Positions 34,868-43,157 of a DNA stretch of 64,000 nucleotides are shown one piece after another. The DNA is from Oceanirhabdus seepicola (GTDB lineage Bacteria > Bacillota > Clostridia > Clostridiales > Clostridiaceae), in NCBI RefSeq assembly GCF_023684385.1, contig NZ_JAGSOJ010000005.1, forward strand, positions 124,001-188,000, given 5' to 3'. The notes below the pieces were generated by a model. That model saw only the letters and a list, made by a program, of their open reading frames with translations, did no database searches and was not told where the DNA came from. The position numbers were made by a program, and so were the translations under genes. The first letter of the stretch is position 1. Each line of letters begins with the position of its first letter.

Positions 34868-34925
34868 AATTAATTCCCCTTTTTAATTCTAATAACCCAA
34901 TAATTTAATTATAAGTTATAAACCA

Positions 34926-34941
34926 TGTCATCAGTATGTCA
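34926..34941. promoter_or_regulatory. TGTCA-N6-TGTCA element upstream of DUF2785 paralogue 2
   Basis: Two perfect TGTCA direct repeats (34926-34930, 34937-34941) lie in the conserved block AAACCATGTCATCAGTATGT, followed by CAGTGTTT as in the WYL operator arm. On the minus strand the upstream TGACA overlaps a likely -35 (CTGACA). Confidence 0.65.
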
Positions 34942-34955
34942 GTGTTTTTCAAAAA

Positions 34956-34989
34956 AAACCGTATTAGGGATTTACTCCTAATACGGTTT
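34956..34989 (-). terminator. Terminator of DUF2785 paralogue 3
   Basis: AACCGTATTAGG pairs perfectly with CCTAATACGGTT over 12 bp with an 8-nt loop. On the minus strand it is followed by about eight T residues. It separates paralogue 3 from the promoter of paralogue 2. Confidence 0.85.
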
Positions 34990-35010
34990 TTACTCTATTA
35001 ATTTATATAA

Positions 35011-35871
35011 TTAAATAAACTTATTAAATCTTTCATTAATTTTATTTAACACCTTTTCTATTTCATTTAATATCTCTGAATCAACTCCCTTAACTTTAAA
35101 TCTAAAGTACATACTTCTAAGAAAGTTCTTCACATTCTCTATAAAGTTATGATACTGAGGATTATCCTTTGGTTGTTCAAGGTCATTAAAACTTCTTATC
35201 CATTCAATAATATCTTCATCATTAATATCATCTCTTTTTGAGATATACATAATTGTTGAAGTAATTCGCTCTGCTTCTACATTCTTATATACATAATAAT
35301 CGATAGTAACCTTCTCTCTAATTCCTTCTAAAATTTCTAACATATGCTCTTTATCTAATTCAATACATACAGCAAAATTAGCTAGCGTATCTCCAGTATG
35401 AGCAGCTGAATGTGCCCATCCTTTTACATCTACATATCCTCTTACATCTCTCTCTTTCTTGAAGTATTCCATAACCTTATGGAAAGCTTCCACAACTTCT
35501 GTCTTTGATAATATTGCTTGTTCTTCTTCCTCTAGCATATCATTATGATATCCAATCATTGCTCCAATAATAAGCGCAGTAAAAGATCTATTAAAGACTG
35601 AATCATCCTCTATTGACCCTAACTTATGAAATAGATGTTCTTCACTTAATGCAAGTTTCAATAAATTACTCACTTCACTTTTTGAAAGCATTTCCTCATC
35701 AATGACTGTCCACAAGAATGACAATGACAGCTCGTCTCTTAAAATAGGGTCTGTAGATTTCAGTCCATCCATTAACTCTAAAGCCAATTCATACTTATTA
35801 ACTTCCTCTGGAATATTCCAATCATTTTCTTTCCATTCTATCAATTTACTTTTTAAATTTTTATCACTCAT
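35011..35871 (-). CDS. DUF2785-family protein, paralogue 3
   Basis: This is a 286-residue protein with the intact family core DVRGYVDVKGWAHSAAHTGD and the shared N-terminus KSKLIEWKENDWNIPEEVNK. It is closest to paralogue 4. There is no signal peptide or membrane helix. The ATG lies about 10 nt after AGGGGA. It is monocistronic, between an upstream operator-like element (35934) and a strong terminator. The clear -10 TATAAT with CTGACA 16 bp upstream suggests that the TGACA element overlaps the -35, where binding would repress. Confidence 0.85.
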   Translation of the reverse strand: MSDKNLKSKLIEWKENDWNIPEEVNKYELALELMDGLKSTDPILRDELSLSFLWTVIDEEMLSKSEVSNLLKLALSEEHLFHKLGSIEDDSVFNRSFTALIIGAMIGYHNDMLEEEEQAILSKTEVVEAFHKVMEYFKKERDVRGYVDVKGWAHSAAHTGDTLANFAVCIELDKEHMLEILEGIREKVTIDYYVYKNVEAERITSTIMYISKRDDINDEDIIEWIRSFNDLEQPKDNPQYHNFIENVKNFLRSMYFRFKVKGVDSEILNEIEKVLNKINERFNKFI

Positions 35872-35933
35872 AATTTATTCCCCTTTATCTTTATTTCTAA
35901 TACCCCAATAATTTAATTATAGATTATAAACCA

Positions 35934-35949
35934 TGCCATCACTATGTCA
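35934..35949. promoter_or_regulatory. TGYCA-N6-TGYCA element upstream of DUF2785 paralogue 3
   Basis: TGCCA (35934-35938) and TGTCA (35945-35949) lie in the block AAACCATGCCATCACTATGT. On the minus strand the outer TGACA forms CTGACA, 16 bp from TATAAT. The same arrangement precedes paralogues 1 and 2. Confidence 0.65.
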
Positions 35950-35953
35950 GTGT

Positions 35954-35990
35954 TATTGAAAAAAACGTATTAGCTATTTAGTCCTAATAC
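35954..35990 (-). terminator. Terminator of DUF2785 paralogue 4
   Basis: GTATTAG and CTAATAC pair over 7 bp with a 10-nt loop, followed on the minus strand by eight T residues. It lies beyond the paralogue 4 stop at 36017. Confidence 0.7.
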
Positions 35991-36016
35991 TTTTTATACT
36001 CTCTTAATCTCTATAA

Positions 36017-36862
36017 TTAAATAAACTCATTAAATCTTTCATTGATTTTATTTAATACATCTTCTATTTCATTTAATATCGCTAGATTAACTCCCTTAAT
36101 TTTAAATCTAAAGTACACACTTCTAAGAAAGTTCTTCACATTCTCTCTAAAATAATGATAGTTAGGATGCTCCTCTGGCTGTTCAATCTCACTAAAGCTT
36201 CGTATCCATTCAATAATATCCTCATCTTTAATGTCATCTCTATTGCTTATATTCATAATTGCAGTAGTGATTCGCTCTGCTTCTTCATTCTTATATACAT
36301 AATAATCTATACTAACCTTTTCTCTAACTCCTTTTAAAATATCTATCATATGCTCTTTATCTAGTTCAATGGACTCAGCAAAACTAGCTAGCGCATCTCC
36401 AGTATGAGCTACTGAATGTGCCCACCCCTTCACATCTACATATCCTCTTACGTCTTTTTCTTTCTTAAAGAATTCCATAACCTTATCTAAAGCTTCTATA
36501 ATTACTTCTTTTGATAATGTTGCTTCTCCCGTTTCCTCTAATTTATTGTTATGATAATTTATTATTGCATGAATAGTAAGTGCAGTAAAAGCTCTGTTAA
36601 ATACTGAATCATCCTCCATAGAACCTAACTTATGAAATAGATGTTCTTCACTTAATGCAAGTTCTAATAAATTATTTGCTTCCCTTTTTGATAACATGTC
36701 CAGATAAATAATTCTCCACAAGCAATTTAATGACAGCCTATCTCTCAAAACAGGATCTGTAGATTTCAGATTTTCCATTAACTCTAAAGCCAATTCATAC
36801 TTATTAACTTCCTCTGGAATATTCCAATCATTTTCTTTCCATTTTAATAACTTATTTTTCAT
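36017..36862 (-). CDS. DUF2785-family protein, paralogue 4
   Basis: This is a protein of about 281 residues with the intact core DVRGYVDVKGWAHSVAHTGD. I start it at ATG 36862 (MKNKLLKWKENDW), about 8 nt after AGGGG. It lacks the TGYCA element of its paralogues. It lies only 45 bp behind an acetyltransferase gene (36908-37807) on the same strand and is probably co-transcribed with it. The four paralogues in 6 kb indicate tandem duplication with later insertion of an S9 peptidase gene. Confidence 0.85.
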   Translation of the reverse strand: MKNKLLKWKENDWNIPEEVNKYELALELMENLKSTDPVLRDRLSLNCLWRIIYLDMLSKREANNLLELALSEEHLFHKLGSMEDDSVFNRAFTALTIHAIINYHNNKLEETGEATLSKEVIIEALDKVMEFFKKEKDVRGYVDVKGWAHSVAHTGDALASFAESIELDKEHMIDILKGVREKVSIDYYVYKNEEAERITTAIMNISNRDDIKDEDIIEWIRSFSEIEQPEEHPNYHYFRENVKNFLRSVYFRFKIKGVNLAILNEIEDVLNKINERFNEFI

Positions 36863-36907
36863 ACTAATCCCCTGCACAATAAACTCCCCCTTAATTTTAT
36901 AATATTA

Positions 36908-37807
36908 CTAAGCATGTGATAACTTAGGAAATACAAATTCCTTTGGTAACTCTACCCCTCTAGATATTACAAATAACTCATATTCCTGTTGTGTACTATT
37001 TGTTTTTATTATTTCTCCAACTTTTTCATCAGGTGTGAACTGAAATTCAACACACTTCATACCTGTTTGTACAATTTTATTCAACATCCTTTCAATATTA
37101 ACCTCATTTTGAGAAATGATATCAAATAACTGTAGCGTATCTTCTTCAACTGTGTACACAACAATAATATCCTCTTCTTCAAAATAATAAATATCATCTC
37201 TAAATACATAAAGAAAATAAAACAATAGAAGATATTTATCATTAACTACACTCAATGTTTTTGATACTGGTTTTCTATTTTCAGTCAATCTTAATATAAT
37301 ATCAAAATCTTGCTCGTCATCCATATTTAACTTTCGAATATTTGTATTCTTTTGATTATCACATAAACTAAACTTTTCTTTATTTAATTTCATTGAAAAG
37401 TCAGTCTCATGAACAGTCTCAAATCCAAATTTAGGATAAAACTCCAATGCATCCTTATCTCCAAACAAATAAATCAATTCATATTTATCTCTATGGTCCT
37501 CTAAAATCTTTTCCATAAGCTTTCTTGCTAATCCTTTTCTTCTTAGAGAATCATGAGTCATAACAGTCCCAATTTGTACAGCTTTTATAGACTCTTCTCC
37601 AATAACCACATCAAGATAGTTCACAGAAGCATTAGCCACTACTTCATTATCACAAACTAATGAATAGCACACATAATTCTCTTTCCAAAAACCGTTCTTG
37701 TACCATGGTTCAAAATCAATACCAAAAGTCTCTGTTGCTAATTTACTGAAACTTTTTCTTAACTCATCATTACTTTTATAATCTTTAATAAATCTATACT
37801 CTTTCAT
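36908..37807 (-). CDS. GNAT-family acetyltransferase with C-terminal domain
   Basis: This is a protein of about 299 residues with an N-terminal GNAT domain (VQIGTVMTHDSLRRKGLARK, the acetyl-CoA loop, near residue 85; LFGDKDALEFYPKFGFETVH). A second domain of about 130 residues includes VYTVEEDTLQLFDIISQNEV. This resembles the Eis-like or two-domain GNAT layout. The start is either ATG 37816 or ATG 37807; I prefer 37807 for spacing to TTAGGAG. It is the first gene of a probable unit with DUF2785 paralogue 4. The acceptor is unknown. Confidence 0.82.
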   Translation of the reverse strand: MKEYRFIKDYKSNDELRKSFSKLATETFGIDFEPWYKNGFWKENYVCYSLVCDNEVVANASVNYLDVVIGEESIKAVQIGTVMTHDSLRRKGLARKLMEKILEDHRDKYELIYLFGDKDALEFYPKFGFETVHETDFSMKLNKEKFSLCDNQKNTNIRKLNMDDEQDFDIILRLTENRKPVSKTLSVVNDKYLLLFYFLYVFRDDIYYFEEEDIIVVYTVEEDTLQLFDIISQNEVNIERMLNKIVQTGMKCVEFQFTPDEKVGEIIKTNSTQQEYELFVISRGVELPKEFVFPKLSHA

Positions 37808-38022
37808 ATATATCATAACTCCTAAGATTTTTTTTATTTATCAATTTATATTCATCAATCTTCTATTACATATCCTTTTAATTTACGTTCATGGCTTTAA
37901 TCCCCCTCTAACTTAGGAAACCCGCTCTTTCTCTAGATTTCTCGACTTGTCCTATTTTATTTTATCATGCCTACTAAATTTAATAATAGGTATATTTTGA
38001 TTATAATCATCCTTTACTCAAA

Positions 38023-38092
38023 AATAGGAGGGATGGTTCTCAATATTTCATTATTTATAATAGCGAAATATTTAGAACTGTCCCTCCTATTT
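38023..38092. repeat. GGGGACAGTTCTC repeat, inverted pair (copy 7, diverged)
   Basis: AAAATAGGAGGGATGGTTCT pairs with AGAACTGTCCCTCCTATTTT, and the core pairs too (TATTTCATTAT with ATAGCGAAATA). The left unit is GGATGGTTCT instead of GGACAGTTCT. It ends 6 bp from the stop of the MerR-methyltransferase gene. Confidence 0.85.
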
Positions 38093-38097
38093 TTTAT

Positions 38098-39141
38098 TTA
38101 GTGAACACACACCATATATATTAATTCATCTATTCTCTGCACATCTACTATTTTCCCGTATTTCTGGAACGCTTCCCTTAAAACACTTATATTTGAATAA
38201 TACTCATCTTCTATCTCTTCAATCTGCTCTTTAGTATATCTATCAAATATCTCTCTTCTGCTATCTTCATCTTCAAACATCATATCCCCAATTACAATAC
38301 TACCATCTTCTTTTAGTACTCTCATCATTTCCTTAATTCCTAACTTCTTTTCCTCATCATTAAGGTGGTGAAATGCATATGTGGTTACAATGCAATCAAA
38401 TGAATCATTGTCAAATGGTAACTTTAGAAACTCTCCTAACCTTAGCTTTAATTTGGGGTATTTATTCTTAGCAACGTTCATCATTTCCCGTGATTGATCC
38501 ACACCAGTAACACTATATCCTTTCTCTAGAAATCTATTTGATAAATTTCCTGTACCAACCCCTATATCTAAGATAGAATCCGCTTGCCCCATACCTTCAA
38601 CTGCTTTCAAATACACACTATCAAGCAACTCATCATAATTCTTATATAACTTTAATTTTCCTATATCCTTATTCACATCTTTATCATATCTTTTAGCCCA
38701 ACTATCAAAATTCCATTTATCTTTCCAATTATCCCTAGTCTCCTGAATATGATTCAATTCTTGAGATGATTTTATAATACCTGCTACGAATCCATCATTA
38801 TTTCCCTCATATATAGAATCCATTATCTGTTCCAATGAATTCTTAACGTCTCTCATACGATGTATATTATTGTTTACTGCTTCCCACTGTTTGTAGAAAT
38901 GATCAAGTACATTATCTTTATCAGCATTATCAAGTAAATCCTTAATATTTTCAACTGGCAAATTTAAAGCTCTGTACATGAGTATTGTTTGTATCCTTAT
39001 AAAATCCTCTTCATAATAATATCTATAGTTATTTTCCCCTCTTTCAGGATTCATCAAACCTTTTTTCTCATAAAATCTCAACTTATTGGCTGGAATCTTA
39101 AATACCTCAGCTACCTCTTTAACATTATATTTTTTACTCAT
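38098..39141 (-). CDS. MerR-type regulator fused to a SAM-dependent methyltransferase
   Basis: This is a 347-residue two-domain protein. Residues 1-75 form a MerR winged helix (KYNVKEVAEVFKIPANKLRF, then YEKKGLMNPERGENNYRYY), followed by the dimerisation helix (to about 125). Residues 135-347 are a class I methyltransferase with motif I ILDIGVGTGNLSNRFLEKGY, VTGVDQSREMM, FDCIVTTYAFHHL and MMRVLKEDGSIVIGD. The MT domain stands where other MerR proteins have a ligand-binding domain. It could sense SAM or a methyl acceptor, or act as an enzyme induced by its own substrate. Such fusions occur in other Firmicutes, but I know of no established function. The ATG lies after AGGGGGG. Confidence 0.9.
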   Translation of the reverse strand: MSKKYNVKEVAEVFKIPANKLRFYEKKGLMNPERGENNYRYYYEEDFIRIQTILMYRALNLPVENIKDLLDNADKDNVLDHFYKQWEAVNNNIHRMRDVKNSLEQIMDSIYEGNNDGFVAGIIKSSQELNHIQETRDNWKDKWNFDSWAKRYDKDVNKDIGKLKLYKNYDELLDSVYLKAVEGMGQADSILDIGVGTGNLSNRFLEKGYSVTGVDQSREMMNVAKNKYPKLKLRLGEFLKLPFDNDSFDCIVTTYAFHHLNDEEKKLGIKEMMRVLKEDGSIVIGDMMFEDEDSRREIFDRYTKEQIEEIEDEYYSNISVLREAFQKYGKIVDVQRIDELIYMVCVH

Positions 39142-39175
39142 TAAATAACCCCCCTAAATATCTCTTATGATTTAG

Positions 39176-39206
39176 AGTATAAACCTTAGCTTTAGATTAA
39201 GGTCAA
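39176..39206 (-). promoter_or_regulatory. MerR-type promoter with 19-bp spacer and dyad
   Basis: TTGACC (39206-39201) and TATACT (39181-39176) on the minus strand are 19 bp apart. A dyad ACCTTA-N9-TAAGGT fills the spacer and overlaps the -35. It precedes the MerR-methyltransferase gene, implying that the fusion controls itself in the MerR manner. Confidence 0.85.
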
Positions 39207-39243
39207 CATTATTTTTAAAATTTTTGGATTCTTACTCGTAAAA

Positions 39244-39335
39244 ATTGAGAACTGTCCCCATCTAAATATAAAAATCCTCTAATTTAGATGTAATCTAAAT
39301 TAGAAGATTCATAAATTTATTGAGAACTGTCCCCC
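39244..39335. repeat. Two head-to-tail right arms of the repeat around a different palindrome
   Basis: ATTGAGAACTGTCCCC (39244-39259) and ATTGAGAACTGTCCCC (39319-39334) point the same way, unlike the usual inverted pairs. Between them lies the perfect palindrome TCTAATTTAGAT-GTA-ATCTAAATTAGA (39278-39304). The second arm ends 4 bp from the stop of the GNAT gene at 39339. Confidence 0.8.
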
Positions 39336-39338
39336 ACC

Positions 39339-40298
39339 TTAAGCCATGTCATAGCTAGGAGGATATACTATCAAACCGGCTTTTCTTATACCTTCTTGAA
39401 CTTCTCTGCAATATATTTCAACATCTTTATCATTTTCATCTAGAATCTTTATCATTCCAGCATCCCATGTCTGTAAATCTACCATATACTCCAAATCCTC
39501 GAAGAAGTTTATAGCTGTAGAATCAGGGTGGACCGGAAGCTCTATTGACTTCATTGATGTAGAATTTTTAAGATATTTTAATATCTCCATAGTGGCCTCT
39601 TTATTCTTGGCAATAAACATTCTTATATCATTAAGATTGTTTTTGTTGTATCTAACAAATCCAATTATCTCTTGGCTTTTCAAAAAAACTGATGCCTTTA
39701 TATCCGATGTATGTGATATCCAATCCATTAACCCTTCTCCTGGTCTGATTGCTAAATCAATATCTCCATACCAATTTTCCCATATACCCATCAACTCTTT
39801 TAAATCACTAGGTTTTACTGTTCTTTCTTTAATTTCATCACTTGCCATCTCTATTTGTTTCATATTATCTATTTCAAATTTAATATTACTCTTACCAAAC
39901 ATGTTCATTATATACCCAAACCTAGGGTAATAACTTGGGTGTCCAAATAAGAATGATAGCTTATATCCCTTTTCTTTAAGAATCTTGTGTCCCTCTTCGA
40001 TTAAGTTTCCACCTACTCCACTCTTTTGAAACTCTGGATCTACTGCTATTGGACCTAAGCAAACAGTCTTGGTGATTTTACCGTTTAAGTACATATCAAA
40101 TGGATAGAAGAGTACATGTCCCATCACTTTTCCTTCTACCTCTGCAACCAAAGATAATTCTTGATCAAACATAGTTCCATGTCTTAAAGAGTCAACCATT
40201 GTTACCTCTCCTACATATTCACCTTCAAAGGCTAAAGCATTTATCTCTGCTATTCTTCTATAATCCTTGATTTGTTCACTTCTAATTTTTATATTCAA
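39339..40298 (-). CDS. Eis-like GNAT N-acetyltransferase
   Basis: This is a 319-residue protein with an N-terminal GNAT domain (CLGPIAVDPEFQKSGVGGNL acetyl-CoA loop; FLFGHPSYYPRFGYIMNMFG) and a second degenerate GNAT/sterol-carrier-like half, as in Eis-type enzymes that acetylate aminoglycosides or peptides. It is somewhat shorter than Eis (about 400), so the tail domain is reduced. The start is TTG 40298 after AAGGGGTAGG; no nearby ATG fits. Confidence 0.85.
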   Translation of the reverse strand: MNIKIRSEQIKDYRRIAEINALAFEGEYVGEVTMVDSLRHGTMFDQELSLVAEVEGKVMGHVLFYPFDMYLNGKITKTVCLGPIAVDPEFQKSGVGGNLIEEGHKILKEKGYKLSFLFGHPSYYPRFGYIMNMFGKSNIKFEIDNMKQIEMASDEIKERTVKPSDLKELMGIWENWYGDIDLAIRPGEGLMDWISHTSDIKASVFLKSQEIIGFVRYNKNNLNDIRMFIAKNKEATMEILKYLKNSTSMKSIELPVHPDSTAINFFEDLEYMVDLQTWDAGMIKILDENDKDVEIYCREVQEGIRKAGLIVYPPSYDMA

Positions 40299-40427
40299 CC
40301 AACCTACCCCTTAAACTTTATAATATTTATTTCCATGTAAATATTATTGCATATACTATTGTTTTAGAGTAGGTATCATTCAATTATAATTATTTACTAC
40401 CTATTCACATTTCATATTACTATCTTA

Positions 40428-41165
40428 TTATTTTTCAACTTCCATTCTATTAATATAAACGCATCCAAAAACTATTCCACCTATGAATAGAATAACTGCT
40501 ATTGCTACTTGACTAGGTAGTACAGATAATCCATCAAGAATGTTATAATTATCCTTAATCAAAATAAGATTATTAATTACAGGAAGTGGAAATGGTATAA
40601 ATGATCTAAACCCTGGATTACATAGGAACAAGAAACTCAAAACCAATTGAATTCCAATATACAGCAATGGAACAATATAATTTTTGCATGCAAGTGCTAT
40701 ACTCGCAGTTACTGTAACCATAAGCATTTGATATCCATATGCTTTTATAGTTAATATTAAATGTTTTACTATAACTGATGAAGTAAGAGTGCTTCTTGTT
40801 TTTATTATACTAAACACTAAGATAAAACAAAATGTTATAGCATACATCATTAATGAAATTATAAATATTGCGATTAATTTTCCAATATATATTTTCCATC
40901 TTTCTTGTTCATAAGAGAATGTAGTTGATGCAGTTTTGTTGATAAACTCTCTCAATATAACTTCAATAGCTACTACATTAGTTACTGCTAAATAGGCATA
41001 TGAAAACAACCCCATCTGTATCCATGTAAAAGTATCATCGGCACTTTTCATTGTTGATGAATTTAGAAGCATCCCACTAGCTTGAAACAATAGAAATCCA
41101 ACACTCAATAAATGCCACCACTTAATTTTTATCTTTTTCAATTCACATAATACTATAGTTCCCAT
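40428..41165 (-). CDS. ABC-2 family permease, second subunit
   Basis: This is a 245-residue protein with six membrane helices (LLSVGFLLFQASGMLL, LIAIFIISLMMYAITFCFIL and others), typical of BcrB/ABC2_membrane_4 permeases. The ATG lies after TAGGAGG, 11 bp behind the first permease. Together with the ATPase at 41910-42830 it forms a bacitracin/lantibiotic-type (BcrA/BcrB or LanFEG-like) exporter. No bacteriocin gene is in view, so self-protection or antibiotic resistance is inferred only from the family. Confidence 0.85.
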   Translation of the reverse strand: MGTIVLCELKKIKIKWWHLLSVGFLLFQASGMLLNSSTMKSADDTFTWIQMGLFSYAYLAVTNVVAIEVILREFINKTASTTFSYEQERWKIYIGKLIAIFIISLMMYAITFCFILVFSIIKTRSTLTSSVIVKHLILTIKAYGYQMLMVTVTASIALACKNYIVPLLYIGIQLVLSFLFLCNPGFRSFIPFPLPVINNLILIKDNYNILDGLSVLPSQVAIAVILFIGGIVFGCVYINRMEVEK

Positions 41166-41176
41166 ATCATTTCCTC

Positions 41177-41917
41177 CTAATTTATATTCGCTTTTCTACT
41201 ATAAATTAAACATCCTATCAATCCTATTGTGAATACACACATACCTAAAATTATATGATAATCTGAAATAACTATTTTTAATGGCTTATCTATCATTGAA
41301 CTTGGAGTATTCAAATTTATTATTACTGGAAGTATTGAAAATGCTATATCTTTGCACATACCACCAACAACATATGAAAAATTTGCAATTAGCAAAAACA
41401 TTGCATAAAAAAATGAAACTGTAATATTTCCAAATAATAGAGAAACCAGTGCTGTCATCGGCATTATAACTATCTGTAGAGACCATGAAGCTATGAACAC
41501 CTTTCCATGATTTAATATTGCGCCAAAGTCCATTGGAGATTTTATAAAGATCATCCCACCTAGCACAATTCCTATAAATGATGCAATATATATTACGCCA
41601 ATAAGTATCGCACCAGTTATAAGTTTATTTAAAATCATCCCTTTTCTTCCAGTTGGGTAAGTGAACATCACACTTGCAGTATCATTTCTCACATCTCTTG
41701 TGAAAATAAGTGATACCAAGATGGTAATAATGATTGGATATAGAATTCCAAAAGCAATATTTTCATATTGATAGAACATTCTATACCAAGCACCCTGTCC
41801 AGATGGGGGATTTGCAAATAATAAACCTGGAGACCACATAATCACAAATGCTATTCCAAAGCTTATATAACCAGTACGTTTAAATTTCAATAGCTCACAA
41901 TAAACAAAATCAAGCAC
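41177..41917 (-). CDS. ABC-2 family permease, first subunit
   Basis: This is a protein of about 247 residues with six membrane helices (FVYCELLKFKRTGYISFGIA at the start, then FTRDVRNDTASVMFTYPTGR in the first loop, a BcrB-like hallmark). I start it at GTG 41917, which lies 7 nt after AGGGGGG and overlaps the ATPase stop by 8 bases, so translation is coupled. The longer upstream start is inside the ATPase gene and is not needed. It pairs with the permease at 40428. Confidence 0.87.
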   Translation of the reverse strand: MLDFVYCELLKFKRTGYISFGIAFVIMWSPGLLFANPPSGQGAWYRMFYQYENIAFGILYPIIITILVSLIFTRDVRNDTASVMFTYPTGRKGMILNKLITGAILIGVIYIASFIGIVLGGMIFIKSPMDFGAILNHGKVFIASWSLQIVIMPMTALVSLLFGNITVSFFYAMFLLIANFSYVVGGMCKDIAFSILPVIINLNTPSSMIDKPLKIVISDYHIILGMCVFTIGLIGCLIYSRKANIN

Positions 41918-42830
41918 TTTTATTCCCCCCTGTAATCTTGATAAAGTAATCTTCAAGATTATCATTCATGACACTCACTTCATGAACATCCACACTGTTA
42001 GTTATCATCTTTCTTGCTATCTCATTTGATTTATCAATCATGTCATAAATTCTTATTTTATTTGGTTCTGTCACTGTGTAATTTCTTATGCCAAACTCCC
42101 TTTCTAATAAAGTAACAGCTTTCTTGTCATCACTCACATGTAGGTTTACATAATTCTTATTCTTTTCTTTAAATTTGCTGTAATCAATCTCCTCAAGAAG
42201 CTTTCCATTATGAATTATTCCTATATTAGTTGCTAACTGTTGTATTTCCCCAAGTATATGACTTGATATTATTATTGTTAATTCTCTTTCCTTATTAAGT
42301 CTAATCAATGTTTCTCTTATCTCTTTTATACCAACTGGATCTAATCCATTAGTTGGTTCATCAAGAATTAATAATTCTGGTTTATGCAAAAGTGCTCTAG
42401 CTAACCCTAATCGCTGCTTCATACCTAGTGAAAATTTCTTAACTTTCTTTTTCTTTATATCAAAGTTGTGTAATCCAGCTAATTCTAGAGCCTCTTCAAT
42501 ATATTCTTTATTAGGAATACCCATCATCCTTCTATGAATATCTAAATTCTCTCTTGCTGTAAGGTTAGGATAAAATCCAGGAGTCTCAATTATTGATCCT
42601 ATTCTTCCTAACACATCTCTATTCCCCATCTTCTTTCCAAACAGTTCATATTCCCCTTTTGTTGGTGAAATCAATCCCATCAACATTCTCAATGTAGTTG
42701 TTTTACCAGCCCCATTTCTTCCTAAAAATCCGTATATCTGCCCTTTATTTATTGTCATATTAACATTATCTACAATAGTCTTATTACTAAACTTCTTTGT
42801 TAAATCATAAGTTCTTATTATCTCTTTCAT
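41910..42830 (-). CDS. BcrA-type ABC transporter ATP-binding protein
   Basis: This is a protein of about 306 residues. It has Walker A GRNGAGKTT, the Q-loop region GSIIETPGFYPNLT, signature FSLGMKQRLG, Walker B LLILDEPTNGLDP and H-loop ISSHI. The IIETPGFYPNLTAREN stretch is typical of the BcrA/lantibiotic immunity branch. The C-terminal 80 residues are the usual extension. I chose the ATG at 42830, 7 nt after GGAGGG. It is the first gene of a three-gene exporter operon. A long imperfect hairpin in its leader (42851-42948) may influence expression. Confidence 0.92.
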   Translation of the reverse strand: MKEIIRTYDLTKKFSNKTIVDNVNMTINKGQIYGFLGRNGAGKTTTLRMLMGLISPTKGEYELFGKKMGNRDVLGRIGSIIETPGFYPNLTARENLDIHRRMMGIPNKEYIEEALELAGLHNFDIKKKKVKKFSLGMKQRLGLARALLHKPELLILDEPTNGLDPVGIKEIRETLIRLNKERELTIIISSHILGEIQQLATNIGIIHNGKLLEEIDYSKFKEKNKNYVNLHVSDDKKAVTLLEREFGIRNYTVTEPNKIRIYDMIDKSNEIARKMITNSVDVHEVSVMNDNLEDYFIKITGGNKSA

Positions 42831-42850
42831 AATTATTCCCTCCAAATATT

Positions 42851-42948
42851 TAATGACCATACCTTATCTGTGTAGTTATGAAACATCTCTTTTGAAAAGA
42901 TCTTTCATATTTCTTCCTCACAAATATAATGATAAGGCATAGTCATTA
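42851..42948. repeat. Long imperfect inverted repeat before the BcrA-like ABC operon
   Basis: TAATGACCATACCTTATC (42851-42868) pairs with GATAAGGCATAGTCATTA (42931-42948) with two mismatches. An inner pair (ATGAAACATCTC with AGATCTTTCAT) and a GAAA turn continue the stem. The arm nearest the gene ends about 6 bp from the ribosome site. It could be a MITE remnant or a leader attenuator; the nearby 42949-43157 stretch shows nothing else. Confidence 0.6.
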
Positions 42949-43157
42949 ATTCTCAACTACATAATTATTACAAATTTATTAAATCATTAATTAATTTTAT
43001 CTTATTTTGTTTCTATTGGTACTAACGCCTTAATAAGCATCTTGTTTATTCCTATTTCTTTATAAGTCATAACAATCTGCTTAATAATATAACATAACAA
43101 TATTTAACTAATTCAAAATGCATGGGTACAGTTTATTGAAATTAAAGTGTAATTTTC

